In this document: positions 1-8,675 of the stretch, one piece after another
Layout: every line of letters begins with the position of its first letter
How positions within the stretch are numbered: the stretch's first letter is position 1
DNA from: Hawksworthiomyces lignivorus
Lineage: Eukaryota; Ascomycota; Sordariomycetes; Ophiostomatales; Ophiostomataceae
Assembly (NCBI GenBank): GCA_002917075.1
Contig: NTMA01000020.1
Coordinates: 124,001-188,000 of the forward strand
DNA length: 64,000 nt
Direction: 5' to 3'
Notes under the pieces: model-generated
Databases searched by the model: none
What the model was told of the DNA's origin: nothing
What the model saw: the letters and a program-made list of their open reading frames with translations, nothing else
Translations under genes and position numbers: made by a program

Positions 1-3000
1 ATGAACTCTTCGTCATCTTCAGTCAAGTCGATGACGCTTCTCTCGCTCTCCTGCGGAACCCGCTTCCTTGTGAAATCACATTTGGATGAAGAAGAATGCG
101 GCCGCTTTTGTGGTCCCTGGCCGGCAGAGTCGGCCTCGTTGTTGGCTGACGGACCACCACCACCATCAGCGGTTATTGTGGTAGTGGTAGTCTCCTCCGC
201 TCGCTCAGTCGATGCAGAGACCACTGTCTTCTGGCGTACGCTCGTCTGAAAGATACGGTTCTGTTTGAACGGCAAACTGGTAAACGTCGGCGGTGATGAT
301 TTCATCTCCCCGCTCGGGGAACATCCGGGTCCATTCGGGGTCACCATCGTCGTAGTTGTTGTTGTGGTGGTTTCGGATAGCAACGTCGTCGTCAGCGTCG
401 TAGTCGTCGTCGTGGTTTCTGTCAGCGGCGGTGAGCCCGGCTCCACACCGCGGGAGCGGCTCTCGCCCATCTCGGATGCTGGCACAGGTAGGGCGCCAAC
501 GTCCTGCTTATCGTCGTAAAGTGAGCCGAGCCAAGCCTCGCGCACCACCAGCCCCAGAGCCAAGGCGACCTGCCGTGCCACAGCGTTGCCAACCTGCTTC
601 CACTGGTCGCTGGTGTTCTTGTGCAGCAATACCTCGTGGTCCGGTATACCCTGAGCCCGCCGTACTTCCATGACGCTCAGGGGCCGAGGGTCCTTCCAAT
701 GGATACAGCCAGCTGACCGCCTATCTGAAGGACTACATGCGGTCCGCACTGTCTTGAACAAGTGCGTTGGCACGACCCGTCCGTACGCGCGCGAAGCGCT
801 TTTCTTCAGCTCATTTTCCGTGAATTGAGAGACGGCAGCTGCACTCATCGAGCGCTTGGCTCGAGCTAAGTCCATGCCGTAAGGTTGGGTAGGAATATTG
901 GCGATCTTGCGACGCACGGAGTCCGTCAAGCCGTTCTGGCTGAGCCTGTGGTCGGGGTAGCGCACGCAAACATCCACCATGCCATCGTCAATAGAAGTAT
1001 CTGCCGATCGCAAGTCTTCAGTTACCGCTCCTGCCGAAACAAATGGGAAGGCCGTAGGCCCATCCCACAGCCTCGTGATCTCTTCTCCATTGCTGAGGCG
1101 GCCAAGTGCCTTCCGGTCTCTAATAGAAGCGGGCGACTCGTGAGATGGGAGAGGCGGGTCCGGGAGTCGTAGACCGGGAGCCGCAAATAAAAGGAAAATG
1201 CGTTGTCGCTGTTGAGGTGTTCCATAGGACCATGCGTTGCCGAGGATCATGCACAGTTGGTAGCCGAGTCCTAGCAGAGACGAGATAAGTTGTCCAAGGA
1301 TGTCCTCTCGGATTTTGTCTTTACTCACACTCTCTTTTTTTTGTTTGACCAACATGTTTGGAACATTCTCTAAGATTCCGTACTTTGGACGGTACAAATC
1401 AACAAATGAGGCGAACGACGCCACCAAGGACCGATTTTTGAATTGATCTGGAGTAGACTTGTCTTTGGTGCCCAAAGAAAATCCTTGGCATGGGCTACCC
1501 CCGGCGATGAAATCGACATCCCCGGGCGCCGGAACTGCTCGTGAGTAGCGACCTTGGATGGCATCCTCCAGCAAGGTATCTACTGAGCCAATGTACGGCT
1601 CGACTGCATCTGGGAATAGAACATTGGCCATGAATGTATGCATTGCTATTTCCCAGATATCGTTTGCCCAGCGTGTCTCGATCGCGCCGGACTCCTCGAG
1701 CCCGCGGCCGAGGTTGCCACAGCCGCAGAAGAGCTCTAGCATACGCAGCTTTGGGGATGTTGCGGTAGGGTCGTAGCCCTGACGCAGTGTTAAACTGTCA
1801 TTATGACTGAGAGGCACGTATTGGCAGATATCAACGGCGTGGCTCTGATTTATGTCATTGGAGCTGTTCTTGTCTCTGCAGACGCCCACATCGCCAGCAC
1901 CTCTGGATGTTAGCTTCTTAGCTTGCTTGCATCTTAGAAAGAAGGCATTGCCCGTGCCTCTCCTGTCATACGGGGTTAGAATTCTTTCGTCAGGCTGAAA
2001 GATACGGACAATACAGCGGCCAACTATTCTCTCAGGATCAAGGGTGATAAACTGCTGCGTATATACCAATTCATTTGGAGGAGCATCTTTTGCAAAAGCG
2101 TCGACTTCGTTTCGTCGCAGCAACTTCCTTAGACGGACAATGCTCTTTGTTCCCGTTTGCAAGCTCTCGTCGGTCAAGAAAGCGTCGATCTCAAACGGCT
2201 CGGAGCGTGCGTCTTTCTTCGAGAGAGTGGCTAGCACGGTATCGCCAACGATGAAATCCAGTCTTGGGTTTACAGCACCGCCCAAACTGCCGTTGGTGCA
2301 GACACTGCGACAGGCAAAGACGCTCTGCTTTGCTTCTTCCTGGCTACTTTCACAGAAGATGTGCTCAAGGCGCAGTTGTCGCCAGCAGCGATCTCCGTGC
2401 ATGTACGTTTGACGGATGAAAAAATCCGCTTTGGTATCTGGTCCTCCAAACCACTCCACGGAATGCACGCTAATAACTTCGCTTTCACGGATGCAGCACT
2501 CGCTCTCATTGCATGTGCAGTGGTCGGACATAAAGAGTTCGTTCGGCCACGGATACTTGGACTGGTGGCAGGCGGTATGCTCTGGCCGATAGAGCCAGAC
2601 AACATCAAAAATGCGCGAATGAAGACGGCACGTATTGCCTTTGGGCTCCGTAATCTTGTGAACGAGTGCGTACCAATAGTTGTGTTTCTCCTTCTCGGGC
2701 CACCACTTTGTATTTGTGGAAGAGTCGTCGGGAGCTGTTGCTATGACGTCCCCGGGCCGGATATTCTTGACAAAGGGAGTAGGATGAAGACCAACTTTCG
2801 TGGTGGAGCCGGCTGATGGCGCTGCGGAATGGGTATGTGGCCCCGTCTTGAAGGGTGTCTGCCCCTGCGGCATGATGGTCGAGCTGTCTATTCTCTCGCG
2901 GGCGTGTTTGCCGGAGGTGCTTGTTAAGTACTCTCCAATAGCCAGGTGCGAGAATAAATAGTACATGTACGGAGTCACAACTGTCGGTAAAGGTACCAAT

Positions 3001-4214
3001 GGCTCACCCTTCTTATTCAAAGGGTGCCCAATTGGAATTTTCATCTCGTGGAACTTGTAGAACTCGAAGCATATCTCGCGGAAGAACCCAAGAGTCGAGG
3101 CCTGGCGCCCACCTAGCATGCCGTCTCCGACCGCTTCCTTCCACAGGTAGTCGCTGTAAGCTACGACGGCTTGGCGAAAATCGTCACGCCCGTACTGGGC
3201 GTGCCATGCCGTCACGGCGGGCGACTGCGGGTGGGTCTTGTGCAGCCACTTGGCGAAGTGGGCGCGAAAGTGAGAGATGCGCACGTCGCGGTTCTGGTCC
3301 ACCATCTGCTCGCAGAAGTCAACAAAATGCTTACCCAGGTCTGCTATCCAGAGATAGGGAGTAAAAAATCTCGCATAGACGGGCGACGGTGTGTGTAGCC
3401 GGTAGTAGACCTTTCGATGCTTGTTCAGCACAGATCGGATGCTGATGTGGCCACGTGCCGTGGCGTAGTCACATCCATATTTGTCCACTGGTAACTCGCG
3501 AAACGGGACTCTCTGGACATAAAACCGAGTAGTTCCAACGCTGAGGATGCCGTCAAAAAACATAATATCGTGGCCACGTTTCCCGGCACCAAGTAGATGT
3601 AGCGGACGCAGGCGGCTTTTATATACTTTCGTATCGACGTATATTTCGAACACATCTAGATCGATATAGACGTAGTCTACAGTAGCTTCTTCGTCTTCTT
3701 CCTTTCTCACTTCGTGACTCTGTTCAGTGCGGTTTTTATCCGGTCCAGTCCGCCTGAGCTGCTGCTGAACCTGTTTAGCGAGCTTCGACAACACCATGAC
3801 AGCGTGTCCCTCTTTGGTGATAGGTAATGGCGGCACATAATTGACGGCGACTGACTGCGGCGTAATCAGCGTAGACGCAGGAAGTTCAACGACGAGTTGG
3901 CTGTCTCTGGTAGCTTTGAAGGCGGTGTCTGCAGTGGAGACGATGCCAGAACGCACAAGCTCGACCGTCTCTTCACTGGCAAGGCGCTCTTGAGAGCTGC
4001 TGCTGCTGTTCTCGTTCCAATCATCCTCATCATCACTTTCAATATCATCTTCACCTTGTATTGTCGATTCACTGTCATTGTCGTCATCGTCCATCTCATC
4101 TGCGTTAACAAGACTGTCATTTGAAGTCAACAATAACAGCTCGTCTTCGTCTACCGCGTCGTTTGGGACGAAACAGACTGAGCCGTCATCATCGCTGTCG
4201 TAAATTCGGGGCAT
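1..4214 (-). CDS. dim-2: DIM-2-type cytosine-5 DNA methyltransferase (C-terminus beyond window)
   Basis: One uninterrupted frame of about 1404 codons begins at the first ATG after an in-frame stop (TAA at 4269-4271) and runs off the left edge, so no stop codon is seen. All catalytic C5-methyltransferase motifs are present: motif I FCGCGNLGRGLE (F829), motif IV GGSPCQGFS with nucleophile Cys909, motif VI ENVPN (Glu949), motif VIII QQRQRIF, motif IX RPLSVMEVRRAQGIPD and motif X QVGNAVARQVALALGL. Two BAH-like regions precede the catalytic part (about residues 478-590, with YPWPNELFMSDHCTC, and 640-745). This order and the FCG-GN-GRGLE signature match the fungal DIM-2 family, which methylates DNA in heterochromatin and RIP-mutated sequence. 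The N-terminus is acidic and Ser-rich; the tail after motif X has Thr runs and ends in VIDLTEDDEEF, which resembles a SUMO-interacting motif. No intron is needed. RID was considered, but the BAH regions and size favour DIM-2. Confidence 0.93.
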   Translation of the reverse strand, partial: MPRIYDSDDDGSVCFVPNDAVDEDELLLLTSNDSLVNADEMDDDDNDSESTIQGEDDIESDDEDDWNENSSSSSQERLASEETVELVRSGIVSTADTAFKATRDSQLVVELPASTLITPQSVAVNYVPPLPITKEGHAVMVLSKLAKQVQQQLRRTGPDKNRTEQSHEVRKEEDEEATVDYVYIDLDVFEIYVDTKVYKSRLRPLHLLGAGKRGHDIMFFDGILSVGTTRFYVQRVPFRELPVDKYGCDYATARGHISIRSVLNKHRKVYYRLHTPSPVYARFFTPYLWIADLGKHFVDFCEQMVDQNRDVRISHFRAHFAKWLHKTHPQSPAVTAWHAQYGRDDFRQAVVAYSDYLWKEAVGDGMLGGRQASTLGFFREICFEFYKFHEMKIPIGHPLNKKGEPLVPLPTVVTPYMYYLFSHLAIGEYLTSTSGKHARERIDSSTIMPQGQTPFKTGPHTHSAAPSAGSTTKVGLHPTPFVKNIRPGDVIATAPDDSSTNTKWWPEKEKHNYWYALVHKITEPKGNTCRLHSRIFDVVWLYRPEHTACHQSKYPWPNELFMSDHCTCNESECCIRESEVISVHSVEWFGGPDTKADFFIRQTYMHGDRCWRQLRLEHIFCESSQEEAKQSVFACRSVCTNGSLGGAVNPRLDFIVGDTVLATLSKKDARSEPFEIDAFLTDESLQTGTKSIVRLRKLLRRNEVDAFAKDAPPNELVYTQQFITLDPERIVGRCIVRIFQPDERILTPYDRRGTGNAFFLRCKQAKKLTSRGAGDVGVCRDKNSSNDINQSHAVDICQYVPLSHNDSLTLRQGYDPTATSPKLRMLELFCGCGNLGRGLEESGAIETRWANDIWEIAMHTFMANVLFPDAVEPYIGSVDTLLEDAIQGRYSRAVPAPGDVDFIAGGSPCQGFSLGTKDKSTPDQFKNRSLVASFASFVDLYRPKYGILENVPNMLVKQKKESVSKDKIREDILGQLISSLLGLGYQLCMILGNAWSYGTPQQRQRIFLLFAAPGLRLPDPPLPSHESPASIRDRKALGRLSNGEEITRLWDGPTAFPFVSAGAVTEDLRSADTSIDDGMVDVCVRYPDHRLSQNGLTDSVRRKIANIPTQPYGMDLARAKRSMSAAAVSQFTENELKKSASRAYGRVVPTHLFKTVRTACSPSDRRSAGCIHWKDPRPLSVMEVRRAQGIPDHEVLLHKNTSDQWKQVGNAVARQVALALGLVVREAWLGSLYDDKQDVGALPVPASEMGESRSRGVEPGSPPLTETTTTTTTLTTTLLSETTTTTTTTMVTPNGPGCSPSGEMKSSPPTFTSLPFKQNRIFQTSVRQKTVVSASTERAEETTTTTITADGGGGPSANNEADSAGQGPQKRPHSSSSKCDFTRKRVPQESERSVIDLTEDDEEF

Positions 4215-5192
4215 AATGAAATAGGTAGAGATAATTGTATAGTTAAGAGTGTAGAGGTTTAAAGAGAATTAAGAGTGAAAAAGTCCCAAGAAATAGCAAG
4301 GTTACTAATCGCCTCCTCCTCATATATCCCAATATATATGTATTCTGCCCCTAGACATGTTCTTTTCCAAGAGAATAGAGAAGAAGAAGTAAATAGAGAC
4401 TTCAATTGTGAATTTGAGAGATAATGTGACGGCAATGTCATTATGGTCTGGTTTGAAAGTCAAACAACAGCAAGCCAAGCACAGACAGCTGACATTTCTG
4501 CATTCATTGAAAAAGTAGAGTAAACTGTATGTCTCGGAAGAGTTACTGCTCTATAACAACAGAATATAACCCTTCTATTAAAGAAGACCCAAATTGTCTT
4601 CGTTTTTGTGAGGGAATGTCCAACTGAGGCCAAAGCGAAATGAACAGAACAAAGGCACAGAAATCTCCAGGTATGTGCATACTTTTATTCTCTATGGCTG
4701 TTTGATAAATATACTTGAATAGATGGACAGCCAAAATTGAGAAGCGCGAATCTAAATAAAAAAAATATATATAAACCAAAATACAGGATTTAATCTCAAT
4801 GTAGTCTTTCTTCATATTGTTCCTAGGCATCAATTAGATACGAGAATTGGAATGACAAGGAAAGGGGAGGCTGGGAACTAGAATGTAACAACGTGGAAAG
4901 GCGCAATGCAATTGGCCAATTGAAGTTTTGCGTGAGATTCTCATTCACCTAAACATTTCCACGGCCAGCAGAGTACACACGCAATGAGAAAAACGAGGAG
5001 GCTTAGCCCCAGCCTAGCAAAAGCAAACAGAAAGTCTGTATTTCTATTTCTTGATTCTTACATTCAATCATAGATTCTATCATAAGTCGTTTTGAGTCTA
5101 GCGTTTTATATAGTACATATCACATAGAGTACAGCTGCCCTTGCTTTGAGGGTTTTAAACAGCATCTTTTGTTTTCTGTCGCTTTGTGTGCA
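4215..5192. other. Intergenic, between dim-2 start and the 3' end of the next gene
   Basis: AT-rich spacer holding the dim-2 upstream region and the 3' end of the gene at 5193. Only short unsupported ORFs are present and I see no RNA gene or repeat. Confidence 0.6.
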
Positions 5193-8177
5193 TTAAGCGG
5201 CAGGTCGCACCCGCTCCCAAAAGGCCGCCGTGTGCGGCTGTCGGTGCCACCGCACGAACGCGTCTGCGTCTGCGCTGGTCGGCCAGCGCCAGGTGCACCC
5301 GCGCTCTTCCCGCAGCCAGCGCAGCTGCCGCTCGAGCGGCGCCAGTACGTCGTTTTCGTCGCCGCTAGCGTCTTCCGCCTTCGTAGCCTGCCCCTCAACA
5401 AACGCACGGAACAGCACAAACACCCGGCACATGGTGGCATGCTCACCGTGGTCCAGATCCTTGGCGTCCTCGAGGACGGTCTCGTCGCCCCACAAGCGCA
5501 AGATCCACCGCATCACAGCTACCATAGTAGCGGTGTCGCCTAGGTAGCCAAGAGTCTGCAGATAGCCCAGCAAAGCGCCGGCCGTGATGCGGTGCCGAGT
5601 GACCGGGTGACCGTGAGCAGCTGTGGCCGTAGACGGCACCTCATACTCATCGAAGGCGAGGCCGCTGTTATGTGTACTGCGCTCCGCAGTCATGGGCAAG
5701 TCACCGGCAATTTCTTGGAAAGCAGGTACCAATGTGGCGTGAGCCGTATTAAGCAGCTTCTGAATTTTGGAGGTGGCATCGACACCGAGAGAAGATGCTG
5801 AAGAAGCGGCAGCACTTTCTGCTTGAGCGGAGAAATCGCCAGCCTCCTTAACCGAGACCGAGGCGTCCGCTGACGACGCCGCCGTTGGATCGACCCATCG
5901 AAGACACTTCTGAGTAGCTCTGTTCAGACTATCGAACATAGTCACGTCCACGCCGCCGACCTTCTTCACCTGCTCGAAAACGCGCAGGGCCAAGGCAAGT
6001 GCCTCAGTGTCGTGATACTGTCGATCTTCAGTATGATGACCGTCAACCATCAGCTTCCGCTGCGCCAATGTGCGCAGAATATTGTGCCAGGGTGCTTTGT
6101 AGGTTCGGCCCTCCTTCAGTGTAGTGGGAAGGCGGGCTGTGCAGAGGTCAATGGCGTGGTGGATGAGGCCAGTGAGCCGCTGCTTTCCAAGCCGTGCTGG
6201 CTCAGCCGTCAGCCTCGGCTGGAAGTTGCACATCAGGGAGATATATGCATTAAAATTAGCGAGTGGGATGTCTCGCAAAAGGTCGTACGTGAGAGGCCGG
6301 CGGGGAGGTGGCGGCCGCTTAGCGGAGAAAGACGATAAGGGCAAATGAGGGAATGGTGAGCGTGACGGAGAGTGATGAGGCAGCTGCAAAGCAGAGATGG
6401 CGTCCTTATCAATCTGGCCGTCACGCAAATATTGCATAGCAGCTTGGAGGGAGGGCGCATTTTGCACGAGGACAGACAGGCAGTCACCGACGGGCCGGAT
6501 GCCCTCCTGCAGCATCTGGGCGTACAGGGCGTCGACAGCCGGCGGCCGCAGCCTCTGCTTCTCAAAGACTGTGAGCGTCGCGTCGTTCACGGGGAACACC
6601 TCCTTGGCATCACCCGGGAGCAGCCGACTGTGCATAGGGCCGGCGGACGACAGCGGCTCGTCGACAGTGGCCGCCAGGAGCTTCTTGAACATCTCGGCAT
6701 ACACCTGGGCGCTTGGCCGCACGCCGTCTGCCGGCGCCACCTGGAACTCGTGCCACGCCTCGTTCACGTCGCGCGTGGCCTTGACCCGCGCCGCCCAGGT
6801 GGAGTAGATGTTCATGCTGGCCTTGTCCCCCGTCCACGTGCGCGGGCTCAGCGACCGCGTCTGCACGGTTGGCGACTCGCCCGGCAGGACGCCACCGAGG
6901 ACGTTGAGGGCGCGGTCGTGCTCCACGTCTGCGTACCCGGCCTCACGCATGAGCACGCCGGCTCGGACGCTTCGGCTAAAGTCGTCCTCTGGCTGCCGCT
7001 TCTCGTCGAGGCCGTCCCGGTCCCGCCGGTACGGCGGCCAGTTCCGGGTCATCCGCAGCGCCACCCTGCGCTCCGCCGGGGACTTGCCCAGAGCCAGCAT
7101 CACGCGGCGCGTGGCGCGGAAGCCGACGCGGTTGATGAGCAGCGGCCGCGGCGTCATTTTCGTCGACATGGCCAGCAGCTCCTTCTGCGCCCGCCAGTTG
7201 TACCGCATATTGAACACGGGGCTGATGGGCGACTTGCGCTGGAAGAGCGACAGCGCGTAGTTGAAGAGCGAGCACGCGTCGGCGTAGGCCCGCTGCACGC
7301 TCTTCGGCGCGCTCTGGAGGTTCTCGATGTAGGCGCAGACGAGCCGGGCCACGGTGGGGAGCGCAGACGGCCATAGGCGCAGGTAGTGGTGGACGAGCAG
7401 CCGCAGCATGGTGGCAAAGGCCTGCGGCGTCATATGGACGCTCGGATCGATCATGTGTCGAGCCACGCCAGGGGTTAGCACGGCGTAGGGAGGTATGGAC
7501 CCCGATCGCACAAGGAGCTGGGAGATGTAACTGTAGAGAGAACTGAGGGAGCTGCCCTTGTGGAAGGTCTCGTCACGCCGGAGCAGCTGAAAGAGCAGGA
7601 AGAGGGGCTTAGGTCTGTCGACAGACATAAAGCGTTCTATGCGTTCGTCTGGATCCTTAGCTGATAAAATCCAGACCCAATGCTTCACATCTCCTTCGTC
7701 GATGCCTTTGATGGCCAGCCCGTTCAACTGTGTGCGCCACTTCACTGAATCGCGCAAGGTGTCAGACAAGCTTGTCGGCATGTGCGCTTCTTCCTGCCGG
7801 ATCATCATCTGCAGCGTAATAACCGGTAGCCGCAGGCTCGGGGTTTTTGCGACCTCGTCGAACCGTTTCCATGTCTTAAACGTCAAGGGTGCCGATCGAC
7901 TCTTTAAGCGTAGCGCCAGTGTCGCATTGGGAGAATCACGAAGGTATCTCGGAAATCGCTTATAACGGCGTTGCAGCCAAGGCACTGCTGCCTCTGTGGA
8001 GCGTATAGAATCGTCCGTCTCCGTCAACGATGCAGCGCTCGAGGCTATGGAGGAACATCGCGGAGCTGTTGTCTTCGTATAGCTCGCTGACCTTCTGGGA
8101 GAGGTATGGGCAAGACATGGTCCCAATTCAGGGCCATGCCTCACTGCGCTCTTTGGCAGGGCTATGCTCAAAGCCAT
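5193..8177 (-). CDS. Large conserved-type protein, probably mitochondrial, PPR-like helical (function unknown)
   Basis: A single open frame reads to a stop at 5193. The frame stays open upstream to 8237, but the first in-frame ATG is at 8177, giving 994 residues. The N-terminus (MALSIALPKSAVRHG...) is rich in Ala, Ser, Arg and Lys and almost free of acids for about 45 residues, as expected for a mitochondrial presequence. The body is predicted mostly helical, with basic stretches and Leu-rich segments spaced like degenerate pentatricopeptide repeats (for example around residues 230-330 and 560-640), but no repeat matches a canonical 35-mer well. Fungal mitochondrial expression or assembly factors have this size and look. 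I do not recognise a specific orthologue, and the family call is an inference. It is divergent from the histone acetyltransferase gene at 8676. An extra 5' exon cannot be excluded. Confidence 0.6.
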   Translation of the reverse strand: MALSIALPKSAVRHGPELGPCLAHTSPRRSASYTKTTAPRCSSIASSAASLTETDDSIRSTEAAVPWLQRRYKRFPRYLRDSPNATLALRLKSRSAPLTFKTWKRFDEVAKTPSLRLPVITLQMMIRQEEAHMPTSLSDTLRDSVKWRTQLNGLAIKGIDEGDVKHWVWILSAKDPDERIERFMSVDRPKPLFLLFQLLRRDETFHKGSSLSSLYSYISQLLVRSGSIPPYAVLTPGVARHMIDPSVHMTPQAFATMLRLLVHHYLRLWPSALPTVARLVCAYIENLQSAPKSVQRAYADACSLFNYALSLFQRKSPISPVFNMRYNWRAQKELLAMSTKMTPRPLLINRVGFRATRRVMLALGKSPAERRVALRMTRNWPPYRRDRDGLDEKRQPEDDFSRSVRAGVLMREAGYADVEHDRALNVLGGVLPGESPTVQTRSLSPRTWTGDKASMNIYSTWAARVKATRDVNEAWHEFQVAPADGVRPSAQVYAEMFKKLLAATVDEPLSSAGPMHSRLLPGDAKEVFPVNDATLTVFEKQRLRPPAVDALYAQMLQEGIRPVGDCLSVLVQNAPSLQAAMQYLRDGQIDKDAISALQLPHHSPSRSPFPHLPLSSFSAKRPPPPRRPLTYDLLRDIPLANFNAYISLMCNFQPRLTAEPARLGKQRLTGLIHHAIDLCTARLPTTLKEGRTYKAPWHNILRTLAQRKLMVDGHHTEDRQYHDTEALALALRVFEQVKKVGGVDVTMFDSLNRATQKCLRWVDPTAASSADASVSVKEAGDFSAQAESAAASSASSLGVDATSKIQKLLNTAHATLVPAFQEIAGDLPMTAERSTHNSGLAFDEYEVPSTATAAHGHPVTRHRITAGALLGYLQTLGYLGDTATMVAVMRWILRLWGDETVLEDAKDLDHGEHATMCRVFVLFRAFVEGQATKAEDASGDENDVLAPLERQLRWLREERGCTWRWPTSADADAFVRWHRQPHTAAFWERVRPAA

Positions 8178-8675
8178 TACAACGGCGGCACATGCTGTAC
8201 CATCATTGTAGCATTTTATTTGGCAGCTAATTGGCAAAGACCCGTGGTGAAATACTTATTCTGCTATTCAGAAAGCAGAGATCCGAAAGCTGCAGAGCCA
8301 AGAAAACTGCGTCTAGACGTTAAAATCGGGTCACGTGTATTATAACGTGATGACGCGTGCGGGGGACGTATTTTGCTCAAAAGATCCCCCTTCCCATGAC
8401 AGACGACATCTGCAAGGTGAAAGTCTCATCGACAGGGAGGCAATTTCTATGACATTTATTTCTCAAGAGATGGAAAAGGACACGTCCATCTACAGCCTGT
8501 TGTTTTATCATTCTGTGAGCGTTATTCGGGACAATTAGACTCCGGAAGCTCCGGCTGTATCGCAAGCGAATATATTAGAAGGTAGCGCCGAGACCGACAT
8601 CTGCGACGCTGGCTACGATTGCGAATCGAATTCTAGAGACAGAACATTGCCTCTGATACAATAGAGAACGCAGAG
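8178..8675. promoter_or_regulatory. Shared divergent upstream region (5.2 kb gene / MYST acetyltransferase)
   Basis: A 498 bp interval separates the two divergent start codons and must contain both promoters. No ORF of interest and no unambiguous factor site was recognised. Confidence 0.5.

Noticed and set aside
1..519. Two plus-strand ORFs rich in Val and Ser
   Set aside because: Antisense of the Thr-rich tail of the methyltransferase.
6372..7376. 334-codon plus-strand open frame
   Set aside because: Antisense of the large minus-strand gene at 5193-8177, Arg/His-rich with no recognisable domain.
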